Assembly: GCA_003971905.1 (NCBI GenBank)
Contig: RSEE01000087.1
Coordinates: forward strand, 124,001-188,000
DNA: 64,000 bases
Source: Moniliella sp. 'wahieum'
Taxonomy: Eukaryota; Basidiomycota; Moniliellomycetes; Moniliellales; Moniliellaceae
Direction: 5' to 3'
Shown here: piece after piece, positions 46,615-58,351 of the stretch
Layout: the number at the start of each line of letters is the position of its first letter
Position numbering within the stretch: the first letter of the stretch is position 1
Notes under the pieces: generated by a model
Databases searched by the model: none
Seen by the model: only the letters and a program-made list of their open reading frames with translations
What the model was told of the DNA's origin: nothing
Position numbers and translations under genes: made by a program

Positions 46615-47015
46615 AGCGCGGCGCGCCGGCAGACGAGGGAAGATAAGAAGTTGTGTGTATTCTGGGCGGCCGGGGCTATGCTATGCTATGGTTTAAACCT
46701 CGCTCCACGGACAGACCGACAGACAGACACAGACACAGGCCGGCCAGTGGCGAAGTGACTAGTGAAAGTGGACGCTTGAAAGTGGCAACGCCCTCTAACC
46801 CCCCCGAGCGGAATGCAGCCGCGCGCCTCAGGGGCACTGTGCCCATTCCGCCCAGGCGACGCCCGCCGCCTTGCCCGGAGGACCCGCATCCAGCGTCGCT
46901 GCCGCCCGCCTGCCCGCCGCCCACGCCGCCGCCGGCGCTCGACCCCACTGCCGCCGCCGTCACCCCGCGCTCGACGCCGCCGCGACGAGCAGCCCCGCCC
47001 CGCCGCGGCCCCGCC
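46615..47015. other. Intergenic, aquaglyceroporin to striatin
   Basis: About 400 bases: a short 3' region, a GACAGACAGACACAGACACAGG repeat-like string (46710-46737) and a Pro/Arg-coding GC-rich leader before the striatin ATG. Frames here continue into striatin but have no family-like sequence. Confidence 0.4.
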
Positions 47016-49552
47016 ATGAACCCCGCCCCACAGCCCCTCCAGGGCCCGCCCCCGCCGACCAGCCGCCCGAGTACACCCTCGCCGGCATCCTCCACTACCT
47101 CAGACCGAGTGGCGCCAGTACGAGCGCGAGCGCAACGACTGGGAGATCGAGCGCGCCGAGCTGCGCGTAGGTGTCCCCCGCCTCTGCCGCCCGCTGCGTC
47201 GCATCCTCCTGACCCCCCGCGCTGACCCGCTGCTCTCTCCCCCCAGGCCCGCGTCGCGCTGCTCGAGGGCGAGCACCGCGCCGCCGACACGGTGCGGCTG
47301 CTGCTCATGCGGCGCATCAAGATGCTCGAGTACCTGCTGCGCAGCGAACGGTATGTGTGCCTCCTTGCTCTGCCGCCGCCCGCCTTCTGACTGCTGGCCC
47401 TCTCCGCAGCGCAATGTACAACGCAGGCACACCCCCGCCTCTCGGTCCCACCACCGTCTCACCCCCCGCCAGCCAGCCGCTGGCCCTGCCCGCGCCCCCG
47501 CCGTCGTCGTCGGTGCCCCCTGGCAGCGAACCGGGGTCGCAGACCAACCCCCCCCCACACAGTGCCGCACCCACGCTGGCGTCCCAGGCGACGGCACGGG
47601 ACCTTGCCGAGCGCAAGCGCGCGCGCGACTACCTCAGCCAGTGTTTGCAGGAAATCAACTTCCTTACCTACGCCAAGTCCCTTCACCCCATCTCCGACCG
47701 CGCCCTCGAGTCCTCAATGGGCTCCGAGGGTGGCGACATGTCCGCCACCGGAGGTCCTTTCCGTCTGACCCGCTCCCCGGAGGAATCGTCGGTGGCCACC
47801 TCGCCCCGTCGGTCAGCAGCCACGTCATCGCCGACGAGCCCTCCCCTGCGCGCCCCGAGCGTGCCATGCGTACCGCCCTTCCCCCCTCGGCCCGTCGCAA
47901 GCGCATCTGTCCCACCAGAGTCCGGCGTCGCAGGCGCGCACGGCCGAGGACTCGGACGATGGCCATTCCACGCATTCGTGGGGATCCAGCGGCGGGACCC
48001 ACTCGGACCCATCTAGTACGACGTCCGCTCCGCCCTCGGAGCCGACTGAACCGGCCGCAGCTGGCCTAGCGGGCCATGGAGAGAAGGAAACACATAAACA
48101 GCGTGCTCGCTTTGAGGATGACGCTGACCACCCGGTCACGGCCATTCTACGAGGCAGCGATATGCAAAAGCTCAGGGCTTTGGGCCCTGCCTCCTTCACC
48201 CGTCTCCGGAGCCAACCAGCGGACGAAGTAGGGGACGAACTTGCTGCTCTTTCTCTCGAGGACAAGGCGTCCCCCCTGCATCGGCAACGATGGAGGGGGA
48301 TGCAGCGGCGCAGCATTGGCAGCCGCTCAATGTGCTCCGTCACCACCTCGATGCGGTCCGCTCCATCTCGTTTGACGAAAGCGGCTTGGTGCTGGTTTCT
48401 GGCTCGGACGATTGCACAGTCAAGTACTGGAATCTGGACCCATCCCGTCCTCCTTCGTCGTCAGCGCCTGTCGATCTTCCCAAACCCCTCTCTGGCACGC
48501 AGCACAAGTTCACCACCGACTTGGCGCCCGTTGTTACCTACCGTGGTCACTCGGCCGGGGTGACCTCGGTGCTGGCTAGCACAATGCAGGGGCGCGTATA
48601 CAGTGCTTCGCTGGACAGTACGATTCGGGTGTGGCACATGCCCGTGGACGACCGGGTACTCTATGCCTCCTTTGATCCGGAAGCCGAGCTGGCTGTTTTG
48701 GTAGGTCACACGGATGCGATCTGGGACATCTCGTTCCTGCCGGCCACCGCACGGGCTGCTTTGGCCTCCTGGTGCCGCCTCGAACGAGGCAATGCGGTCT
48801 ACGGAGCATGGCTACCTTGCCTCTGTTTCGGCCGATGGGACGACCAAGGTGTGGGACTTGTTGGCCGGCAAACAGCCCACTCTCAAGGCCAGCTGGACGT
48901 ATTTGGGCACTGGCACTGCCGCCGAGGGGAGCAAGGCCGATGCGTCGCTTCCAGTGCCGACCTGTGGCTGCCTACCCGAGCGACTGGCGAATTTGCGCAG
49001 TAGGCTACAGCAACAGTATCGTCAAGCTCTTTGAGATTGAGACGGGCCGTCAAGTGCGTCAGTTTGCCACGGACGAGACGTACGACGGCACGACCAGGAC
49101 CCAGATCAACAAGGTGGTTGTCCATCCTACCTTGCCGCTGCTCATCACCGCCCACGAAGATGGTTACCTGCGCTTTGTCCACACCGACACGGGAGAGATC
49201 ACGTCGATGCAGGGTTACAACTCGCCCATCACGGCCCTCGACATTGATCCAGCTGGGTTGACCTTGGCTTCGGGGGGCAAGATTGCAGTGTGCGGTTCTG
49301 GGACTTGGCTCCACAAGATGCGACTGGCTCTCTCCCCCGCACTTGGAAAAGGAGAAGGAAAAGGAGAAAGAAAAAGAAAAGGAAAAGGGGGGGAGGAAGT
49401 ACCAGTTGGGGTGGGCCAAAATACCATCTGTGTACAGGAGATCACCGCACACAAACACAAGGCCGAAGAGCGTGTTGGCCGTGGCGTACCATGCGTCTGC
49501 CCCGCTCTTTGCCAGTGCTGGGGCCGACGGGCTGATCCGGACATACCACTAA
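47016..49552 (+). CDS. Striatin-family protein (STRIPAK regulatory subunit)
   Basis: Scaffold of the STRIPAK phosphatase-kinase complex, linked to the endomembrane system, cell fusion and polarity in fungi (yeast Far8, filamentous Pro11). The N-terminal striatin domain is clear: EYTLAGILHYL, QTEWRQYERERNDWEIERAE, RVALLEGEH, RRIKMLEYLLRSER. A disordered Ser/Pro region follows. C-terminal WD40 repeats run from 48290: LDAVRSISFDESGLVLVSGS, GVTSVLASTMQGRVYSASLD, LVGHTDAIWDISFLP, and a last SAGADGLIRTYH ending at TAA 49550-49552. Introns at 47167-47246 and 47351-47409. Frameshifts near 47035, 47101, 47780, 48770, 48960, 49290 and 49460. A Lys/Glu-rich (KEKEKEK) stretch sits between late WD repeats. 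ATG 47016 is chosen because it lies just before the conserved domain; a frame starting at 46871 is an alternative. Confidence 0.9.
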
Positions 49553-50209
49553 GGTGCGGCCTACGTTTCGACTCTTGTTCGGCTGTCCAATCGTCTCGCG
49601 CCCCACGTTGCTGTTGCTCAGGCATACACCTGTATTCCCCCTGGAGACTCTCGGCTCCTGTCCCATCCTCTCCCCCATCGTCTCGTCTGCACGTCTCGGA
49701 CCCCCCCCTCTCCCATGCGCTCTCTCCTGCTTGCTGTTCTTGCTCGCCGCGATTCAAATTCTTTGTATCTGCGCATCCTTCTCGACGACCTGCCTCTGTG
49801 CCCGGCGCACGTCATGATATCAAGCCCCTGATGTTCGACCGCCTCCCCGCGTCCTAGTGCCGACCTGGGGGAGGAAGAAAAGGTGGCAAGGAGGGTTCTG
49901 GTTCTCCTAGCTATCTCTTCGCTCTGACTCTTGTTTGCTTGTTTCCCCTTCCTGCCTGCTGCGTCTCGCTTCAAAATGGAATGTAACCGGTACCCCCGGG
50001 GTCCATCCTTTGCTTGTGAGGGCAGCGACCGCATACTAGTTAGCCTGTTCCGCGCCACAGGGTTGCTCCCAAACGAACAGCGTAGTATTCTAATAGCCTA
50101 TAAACATCCTTGCCTCCCTTGCTTCGCCGGTTCGCACCGCGCGGGATGGAATCGAGCCGCCCAACAACTGTACATTTGACATGACCACATTACAAACGAG
50201 TGCCAGAGC
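49553..50209. other. Intergenic, between convergent striatin and TAF6
   Basis: About 650 bases, pyrimidine-rich after the striatin stop and more AT-rich toward TAF6. No gene recognised. The frames that cross it translate to Ser/Cys/Leu-rich nonsense. Confidence 0.5.
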
Positions 50210-52289
50210 CTAGGGCGTCGCTGGCGCCGCCGACGTCTGGGCCGCTTCTGGCTTGGATGTCCCCGTCGCGTCAGGAGCCGCCGACGGCGGGGCTGCCGCC
50301 GTCGCAGCTGCGTCCAACGCAGTCGCTTCCGCCATCGACGTATCTCCCTCTCCGTCTCCCTCTGGCGCGGTAGCCGGAACGGAAGGATCGGGTTTAGGTT
50401 TGTGCTCTGGTGAAGCAGCGGGAGGTGATGCCGCGGCCGGCGGCGAACCCGAGGAGGGTAGCTTCTCCTGTTCGAGCCGCTGCGGCGAGGAGAGCGTGAC
50501 GAGCAAGGGGTCAGCGAGGAACTGGTGGGTCCAAAAGGGACCGGCAACGCGAACCATGCCCGCTTGTGCCTCTTCTTGGGACGGTGCGAGGCCAACGGGC
50601 GGAGCGGCAAGATGGACAGCCAAGCGAGCCTCGCGACTGAGCCAGGCAGCCGCCTCGGGGTCGCTCTGGGCCAAGCGGTCCATAAAGAAGCCGAGGCGGT
50701 ACAGTGCACTGTGCGCATCTTCGTGTCCGTCGACCCCGCCAGGACCCAACAGGAACGTCTGCACCGTCCCACTGCCCAGACACCGCAGCCCGAGCAACGC
50801 GCCCAGTTTGGTAGCAGGGGCAGGCAGGGGGGCGGTCTTGGCCGCTTCCGAGGCGGCCAATGCGTCGGCGCCGGTGCGCTGGAGATCCGACTTGTCCTCG
50901 CCTTCTTCTGTACCGGCCAAGAGCGCCTTGAGAAGCGTGGCTACGATCCGAGGGCGCAGAGAGGGGTAACTCCTTCCGTAATTGAGGGCAATGTGGGCCA
51001 GAAGGAGGGCGGTATGGGCGCGAACGCTGTACCCGTCCAATGGAAGCTTCTTGCCCCATCGAGGCGTGAGGAGGACACTCAACACTGACGGCATCAGTTG
51101 GTGCAGGTAAGGCTCGATGAAAATGTGCGGATTGATGAGAAGGGCATGAACCACGAGCATCAAGTGCTCCAACAAGACCACATCCAGCAATCCAAAACTG
51201 ATCTTCTCCCCGACCCATTGGACGAGGTAGGGGACCAGTTGGTGCAGGCCTGGGTCGCCCCGTAAACTGGCAAGCGCCGCGTCGCGCACCACGTTCCCGC
51301 TGCCGCTCTGCGCAATCCGCGCCAGCGATTCCGGCTGCGCATCCGACGCGGGAGGGAGCGCGTGGGCGGCATCTTCTTCCACGGGGGCAGCGCTGGGTGG
51401 CGGCGGGCCGCCGCGTCGGGGGCCGTGGCGGTGGCCGGGGCCGTGTCCTCGGCCGAGGTGGGGGGGTTGGTGATGGCCTGGGTGAGCTCAAAGTACAGTT
51501 GCAGTTCGCGGGAGAGGACGTGCTTGACCAACGGCCGCACCTGCACAGTCTCCTTGCCCCGGCCGGCGGGCGCGCCATTGATCGAGGCAGGCACGACGGC
51601 GGGGCTGGGGTGGGACGCCGCGTCGTCGGCGGCTGCCTCGTGGCTAGGTGGGGCCGGAGCGAGGCCGAGCTCGGACGGACTGGGGTTTTGCGGGACAGCC
51701 GGTTGGACGCCCTCGATGGCGAGCCAGTGCGACGCCCATCCGACGCCCTTGCCCAGCGCAAGCACGGGGCCTGCCTGGAGAATGTCATCAAAGTCGATCT
51801 CCTCGTCCTCGAGGTAGTAGAGCGGGCCAGAAGGGTGCGGGTTTTGCGGAAGGCAGGCACGCATGGCGGCGGTCGCGTTGGAGCGGCCCGAGGTGGCAGG
51901 AAAGTAGCCGTAGAGCGGCTCGACATTCTTGGCGCGCAGCGCCATGTCAATGTCGCTCGTGCGCAGCTGGGCGCGCTTGGCGTGGCGCATGTACTTGGCC
52001 GCGTCCTGGAGCACGTCGCGCAGGCGGTACTCGACGTCGCTCGCCAGCGCGCCCAGCACCTGGTCGCGCACGCCGCTGAGGCCGAGCGCATCGGCCGCGT
52101 CGCGGACACTGTCCTTGGGGTACACGGCGGGGGAAGGCCGCCGGCGGCGCCGTTGGCGGCGTAGCTGAACACGCCGCTGGCGAGGCCGGGCGGGGCGCCC
52201 GGCGCGGCGGCGGCCGCCATGAGGGAGGTGGGGGCGATGGAGCGGGCGAGCGCGGCGTCGGCGGCGCGGCTGCTCTTGGAGGGCGCCAT
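50210..52289 (-). CDS. TAF6: TFIID/SAGA subunit TAF6
   Basis: Transcription factor subunit that pairs with TAF9 through a histone fold, and part of TFIID and SAGA in the nucleus. Start MAPSKSSRAADAALARS at 52289. Histone fold: YPKDSVRDAADALGLSGV, ASDVEYRLRDVLQDAAKYMR, LRTSDIDMALRAKNVEPLYG. Linker: PLYYLEDEEIDFDDIL, VGWASHWLAIEGVQP, HVLSRELQLYFELTQAI. The C-terminal HEAT-repeat domain lies in a second frame: LVPYLVQWVGEKISFGLLD, LINPHIFIEPYLHQLMPSVL, SVRAHTALLLAHIALNYGRS. A Pro/Ala-rich tail ends at 50210. Two frame breaks: near 52140, before the histone fold, and near 51375, before the HEAT domain. Both look like single missing bases. No intron is needed. Confidence 0.95.
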
Positions 52290-52664
52290 GGGGGGATGGG
52301 GGGGGTGGGGTCGGGGGGAGGAGGTGGGCTGAACGTTCAATTGGCGCGATGGGATGGGCGGCTTGCACCGAACGGGGGCTGGGTCACGTGGCGGAAACAT
52401 TGGACGGGAATCTGGGCTGAGGCTGAGCTCAGCAGCGCAGGCAGTTGAACGTTCAGTTGAACATCCCTGAACGTTGCGCCGATGACATCATCGGGGGCTG
52501 CGCAGGCAGCGGCGCTCCGCGGACAAGCAGCCTGTCTGGCTGAGTCCACTTGCGTGGCCTTGCCCTTCCCCATCCCCATCTTCCCCGCCGCCACCGCCAC
52601 CGCCTCCATCCCATCCCCACCACAGCCATCCCCACCACCCCCCACCCCCACCCCCATCCCCACC
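52290..52664. promoter_or_regulatory. Divergent promoter region, TAF6/Sec1
   Basis: 375 bases shared by two diverging genes. Contains TGAACGTTCAATTGG at 52330-52344, GTTGAACGTTCAGTTGAAC at 52443-52461 and TGAACGTT at 52468-52475, the same palindrome family found between the aminopeptidase and aquaglyceroporin genes. A TGACATCA-like string (52484-52491) resembles a CRE/bZIP site. A C/A-rich leader precedes the Sec1 ATG. Confidence 0.55.
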
Positions 52665-55523
52665 ATGCCTGCCAGCCTGCTCCAGCTGCAGCAAACCCGT
52701 ACGTCGATCCCCCCGCCTGCCTGCCCCGCCTGACCCCACCCCCCCCAGGCATCCTCGACGCCGTCCGCTCCGTCCGGCCGCCAAACAAATGGAAGACACT
52801 CGTCCTCGACGCCCGCACCCACCCGCTCATCGAAAACTGCATGAAGACCATCGACCTGCTCCACGAAAATGTCATGGCCATCGAGCTCATCGAGCATAAC
52901 CGCGAGCCCAACACTGAATTTGACGCATGCTACCTCGTCACTGCCTCTGATGTCAACGTGCGCCGCATCATTGAAGACCTTTCCCATCTCGGCGGACCCC
53001 AGATCTACGCTGGCGGCCACATCTTCTTTGTCGATGGTACGCCCCCCTACCCCCCCCCCCCACACACACCGCCTGTGTCCAGAACAGCAGCTCTAACCTC
53101 CTCGCCTCGTCATTTTCCAGCTGTTCCCCAAACTGTTGTCAACCAGCTGGCCACCTCGGCCGCAGGCCCTCGACTACGCGGTCTAGTCGAACTATTTATG
53201 GATGTGTGGCGTACGTCCCCCCTTCCATGTCCTTACGCGCTCGCGCCCAACTCTGATGCCCTTTCTTTCTCTAGCCTTGGAAGGCCAGGTGTTCACTGGC
53301 CAACGACCCCAAGCGTTCCACACCCTCTTCCAACCCTCGCTCAACCTCAACAACCAGGAATCCGACTGGGCCCAAAAACTGGTCCAAGACGAGGTTGCCC
53401 GCGCAACAAAGACGATTGTCAATACCTGTGTCCTGCTCAACGAGTTCCCTCTGATCCGCTACTACGCACCCCCCACCCACCCTTGGGTCCCTTGGCCCCA
53501 CCCCCTGGCGCGCTTCCCGACCAGCGCCACTCGGTCTCGCTGCGCAATGGAATCAGTAGGTTCCGGGGCGAAATCCCGCCGGCTGCGGGTGAGGTGCCGC
53601 CGCCGCAGTTCCCGCACTTTACCCAGCTGCTGGCGGAAAGTGTGGCGCGTACGTGGACAAGTATGTGGAAGAAAATGAGCCGAAACTGGATTCGGGTCGG
53701 GCGAGGGGGTGCTGTTCATTACGGATCGGACGATGGATGTGCGGGCGCCGTTGATGCATGAGTTTACATATCAGGCCATGGCCAACGATTTGCTTCCGAT
53801 TCAACAAGGTCGATATTACCACTACCAGTTCAAAAATGCCACGGGCCTCGAGAGGACAAGGACGCCGAGTTGACCGATGAAGATTCCGTCTGGACAAACA
53901 TTCGTCATTTGCACATTGCCCTCGCGTCCCAAAAGTTGTCGTCTGAATTTGAAGAACATGCGGGCAAGGCGGACAAGTACCAGACGGGCAAGAGCTTGAA
54001 TGACATGCGGGACATGTTGGCCAACTTACCGCACATGCAAGAGACCAAGGAACGACTCAGTCTCCACCTCACTATGGCCCAGAAGTGCATGGACATTTTC
54101 CAGTCCAGCCGTCTGGCCAGCAATCGCAGATCGAACAGTCGTGCGCGACGAAATTGGGTCCGGATGGAACCAAGCCGAAGGACATTGTGCTTGATATGGT
54201 GTCGCTGCTGGACGACCAGGCCATCTCCCCTATGGACAAGGCGCGTATCATTGCTCTCTACATTCTCATGAGCGATTCAGGAGTAGTTGACGAAGACCGC
54301 AAACGGTTGTACCAGCACGCCCACCTCGGTCCGACCGAGATGGAAGCGGTCAACAACCTCACCTATCTCGGCGCTCGCGTGGTCAACAGTCTTCGGGCTC
54401 GGCCGAGCGCGCGCTGGCCAAGTTCAACCAGTTCCTGGGTAAGTCTGCTTCGGGCGGGTGGAAACGGGACCAAGAGTATGTGGCAGGCGAGTACGATACG
54501 GCGCGGTTCAAGCCGCTGGTGCAGTATCTGATCAAGGACCTTGTTTCCCACAAGCTTGACACGGCCACCTTTCCTTACCTCGAGGGGCATGGGGACAATG
54601 CTTCGGGCTCCGCCGCGAGCGGGGCGTTGGGTGCGCTGACCAAACGCCCCCTCGCCAATGGTTCCTCCCCGCAACCGGCCAAGCCACGTCGCTGCGCAGC
54701 CAACGACCCACCTGGGCCAACAGCAGCCGTCCCAGTTCCCGCCGCCAGGGTTCGCTCACCGGCTCGTCTCTGACAACGCCCAGTCCTACCCTTTCGCGCT
54801 CGGGTACGGGCAACGGGGCCAGTACACGCCAACGATTGTTGGTGTATGTGGTGGGTGGCATGACGTATTCCGAGATGCGCGCCGTGTACCAGATGGGAGA
54901 CCAGTACCAGGGACATTTACCTTGGCTCCGATTCGGTTTGGACGCCCAAGGAGTTTGTAGAACAGATGAGCACCTTGGCGCATACTTGGCTCCGGGCAGT
55001 ACCCAGCCCTGGGAGCCAGGCGAATGCAGCCTGGGATGCGAACGCCATTACCCCCGCCTCGCAACCCTCTCAGTCCCGCTGCCCAATGTGCCAAGGAAGG
55101 CCCTGCACGACGGGACGTACCCAATCGCTGGCGCGCCCTGACCCACGTACCGGAGCCAAACCGAACGTGCGAGATGGATGGACGCATGTCGACCCCAAAG
55201 ATCCACGCCGGCCCGACCGGAACGACCCTCGGGTGCGTGGCTACCACGGAGAAAAGCAGCTGCCGCACGTGCCAGACAAGTGGCGAAGCATGTGCCCGAC
55301 CTGGTCAAGAAGCGACTGGGAAAAGAGTGGCCAAGCCGCTGCCTTCCACCCATACCATGCCGCAACACCAACGCATCCTGATGCAACGCCAGAGCATGAT
55401 GGCCTCCGCGCCCGACGCGCTGCCGTCCGCACCGGGCGGTTCCTACCCACGTCCGCCATGGGCCGCGTGGAGAGGGAAAAGGAAAAGCCTGCCAAGTTGA
55501 AGAATCTGTTCAAACGGGCGTAG
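52665..55523 (+). CDS. SEC1: Sec1/Munc18-family protein, exocytic Sec1 type
   Basis: Binds syntaxin/SNARE complexes for fusion of secretory vesicles with the plasma membrane. Start MPASLLQLQQT. Introns at 52699-52748, 53037-53120 and 53211-53274. Domain 1: SVRPPNKWKTLVLDARTHPL, CMKTIDLLHENVMAIELIEH, DACYLVTASDVNVRRIIEDL, LEGQVFTGQRPQAFHTLF. Domain 3: DRTMDVRAPLMHEFTYQAMA, DLLPIQQGRYYHYQFKNATG, HIALASQKLSSEFEEHAGKA. Later: DMVSLLDDQAISPMDKARII, IALYILMSDSGVVDEDRKRL, LVQYLIKDLVSHKLDTATFP, VVYVVGGMTYSEMRAVYQ. A basic disordered tail ends KLKNLFKRA at 55523. Frame breaks: near 53545, 53645, 53720, 53850, 54115, 54395, 54660, 54840 and 54930. Order and length fit Sec1 better than Vps45 or Sly1, but the subtype is inferred. 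Confidence 0.9.
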
Positions 55524-56220
55524 GCCTCGCCTTGTTAATCCATCTTGAATTACTGCGATGAGCCGGTGCAGGGGGTAGCCAGTAGCCAGTGATGGGCGTG
55601 CCCCGATGGCTGCAGAGGCCGTGGGGAGGGTTAGACAACGTATGGACGGTGCTGACGTGGACAGACGCAGAATCCGGGGTTTTGTTTCTTGCGTTGGCTG
55701 ACACCACAGCGGGGGGGGGCCAGTGTGTCAGCGGAGCCAACAAAAGCGCGCCTGGCGGGAGCGACCCGAAGCGATGCCTTGTCGATCCCAGCCGCACGGG
55801 ATGAGGCTAATGAAGCTTGAAGTGGATGAAGCATGGATGCGTGGCGGGGCGCAGGGCCGTCGCTGACGCTGACGCTGGGGACGCGTGCGCGCATGGCTCG
55901 CTGGTGGAGCGGCGGCGGCGGACCAGCTGCGATGGCCATTAATGCATTAATGGGAGGAACCGACAAGGACTGATGGCGAGCAGGCAGCGGCGCACACACT
56001 GGCCCAGTGCGTCTGCGTCCGCCCATCTCCGAGCGAGGGTTGCAACCGCCGCGGTAGGGTTGGCCGCACCAGCATCTCTCCATCCCCGCTGTCGCTCGCC
56101 CTCGTCGGCGGCTGTGCTCTTCCGTCCACACCACCTCCACCGGCATCGCCAGCGCTCCGTCGCCCCCGCCCGGTCAGCCCTGCCCTTCGTTGCCCGTCCT
56201 CTGCCTCCCCTGCCCCCGCC
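55524..56220. other. Intergenic, Sec1 to the transporter gene
   Basis: About 700 bases. A perfect 16-base palindrome CATTAATGCATTAATG lies at 55937-55952. A CTGACGCTGACGCTGG short repeat lies at 55864-55879, and a C-rich leader precedes the transporter ATG. No gene is recognised. Confidence 0.5.
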
Positions 56221-57336
56221 ATGGCCAGCAAGGAATACACCGCCGTCCCCATCGACGGCGCCAAGCCCGCCGCCGTCCCGGCCCCCGCCCCCGTCGTCCC
56301 CCAGCCCGTCCGACTCCCTCCCCGGCGGCACCCCCGCAAGCCCGAGCGCAAGCTCCACCCCATCCCCCATCTCCTTCTGGATTGGGTCGTCGATGACTGT
56401 GATCATCTACAACGCGTGTGTCCCCTGCTTCTCTGCGCTTCTCTGCTGCCCGCTCGTTCTGCCTCCATTAACGTTGAACCCCGTCTGGCTACTCCCTCTT
56501 CCTCTTGACCCGCAGATACATCCTCAAGAAGGACGGCCTCAACTTTGGCTACCCCATCTTCCTTACGCCTTCCACATGGCATTTGCCGCGCTCGGCACTC
56601 GCCTTCTCGCTCGCTTCACCCACCTTATGGATGGCCTGAACAATGTCGAGATGACGCGCGAGCGCTGGATCCGCAACATCCTCCCCATTGGCGCGCTGTT
56701 TGCCGCCTCGCTGATTTTAGCAACTACGCCTACCTGTACTTGAGCGTGTCCTACATCCAGATGGTCAAGGCCTTCACTCCAGTCGCGGTCCTGCTCATGT
56801 CCATCGCGTTTGGTCTCAAGGCGGCCAACGTGACGCAGCTCGGGATCGTATTTGGCATCTCGTGTGGCGTCGCGATCGCGTCCTATGGCGAGGCCAAGTT
56901 CGACCTGTTTGGATTCATCCTCCAGGCCATCGCTATCCTATTTGAGTCGACGCGTCTGGTCATGATCCAGGTGCTGCTGCAAGGACTTAAGATGGACCCG
57001 CTCGTGTCGGTGTACTACTTTGCGCCTGTCTGTGCCGGGATGCTGGTGATCGTCTTGCCCTTTGTCGAAGGTTGGGCGCCCTTTGCTCACTTGGGCCAAG
57101 TGGGCGCCATGGTCTTGCTCAGCAATGCGTCGTGCGCCTTTGCACTCAACTTTGCCCTGGTCTTCCTCATTGGCGCAGCATCGTCCTTGGTGCTCACCTT
57201 GGCCGGAGTGGTGAAGGACATCTTGCTCATCGTTGGCTCCATGGTCATCCTTAACTCGGTCGTGACGGGAACGCAGATGTTTGGCTACAGCATCGCCCTG
57301 GCTGGCTTGGTCGCGTTCAAGCTGTACAAGGCCTAG
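56221..57336 (+). CDS. Triose-phosphate-transporter (DMT) family membrane carrier
   Basis: Likely Golgi/ER nucleotide-sugar or sugar-phosphate transporter of the TPT/DMT superfamily. Start MASKEYTAVPIDGAKPAAV; one intron at 56416-56515 joins ISFWIGSSMTVIIYNA to YILKKDGLNFGYPIFLT. Ten membrane spans are expected and seen as hydrophobic blocks: AFHMAFAALGTRLLARF, ILPIGALFAASLI, SNYAYLYLSVSYIQMVKAF (family signature), PVAVLLMSIAFGL, LGIVFGISCGVAIASYGE, FILQAIAILFESTRLVMIQV, VYYFAPVCAGMLVIVLPFV, CAFALNFALVFLIGAASSLV, GVVKDILLIVGSMVI, MFGYSIALAGLVAFKLYKA. The stop is at 57336. Three single-base breaks (near 56300, 56567 and 56716) disrupt it. Substrate cannot be told. Confidence 0.9.
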
Positions 57337-58351
57337 TTGGCTTATTGGAGCAGGGTTGATGTATCTGCCCCTTTAGGTTTTTGGGGTCTGGGTGTTTGGA
57401 TCCTTTTGGTCAACCGGTCCCCTTTCCCCTTTCCCCTTCCCTTTTCGCCTTCTCGCCTTCCCTCTCCCACGAGCACAGAACACATTGATCCTTCCCCAGA
57501 CGGTGCTTCCCCCTCCCTCCTTCGCTCCAGCGCTGTACAGACTCGTCTGAGATCTGAACGTTGATCTCAACTCTCAACCATTTGTCTCCTCCCGTTCCTT
57601 GGACACCTTTCTCCGCCCCCCCACTTGTCCCACTGATCCACTCTTGTCCGCTCCTCTGCTCTGTGGTATACTCCCTCTATATCCCATCCTGCGCTGGCCG
57701 GGTAACCGGGGCGAACCTAACTAGTTCAGTTCAGTTTTGGTTGGGTCGTCGACCCCGCCGCCGCTTCTTAGTTGCTCAAGGTTGAGTTCACCGATCACCG
57801 GTTTAACTTACCTGGGCAAAGATCGAGATATGAGATCCGAGATGCATCGCACGCTTCGCTTCGCCACCGCATCTCGCTAATAGTAGAATCGAAATGCATC
57901 CCCCTCCTTGCTGGCCGACAGCGTGGCGCCCGGAGGTGGTGTACGTCTATCCAGACCACAGCAAGGTCCGAATCTTGGCAAGCTACCAGCCTCAGCCTAT
58001 ATATCCAACCACAAAAAATGAATGCGGTATGCAATGCCCGTTAGGTCAAAAGATGCTAGTTGTGTGGGGGGGGGGGCAACGTCGAGCGCAGCTCGTGCCC
58101 AATGCAAACAAAGTACGGTGGCGTGAAAAGGGTGGGGAGGGGGAGGGCAGGAAAGAAGAAAAAAGAAAAGTAACGGTGGATCCCATCAAGGGCAGAGGTG
58201 ACTCTAGTTTGGTGCCAGACCAAAGAGAGAGGGAACGAAAAAGCATCGGTGTGCGCTTGGCATCTCCGCACCAGCTCAAAGCAGCTGATCCAACCGGGAA
58301 GGGGTTGGATATAAGAAGACGGGGTAAGGGTAGGAGCCCCATGGTGCCAGT
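57337..58351. other. Intergenic, between convergent transporter and small secreted protein
   Basis: About 1 kb with a C/T-rich stretch (57415-57480), a GTTCAGTTCAGTT string at 57724-57736, a GAACGTTGA string at 57557 and a G10 run near 58065. Frames on either strand look incidental. No gene recognised. Confidence 0.5.

Noticed and set aside
51397-52164. 255-codon + strand Gly/Arg/Val-rich frame
   Set aside because: Antisense of TAF6, whose histone fold lies on the minus strand.
47016-58000. Operon or biosynthetic cluster in the dense block
   Set aside because: Genes have mixed strands, own promoters and unrelated housekeeping roles.
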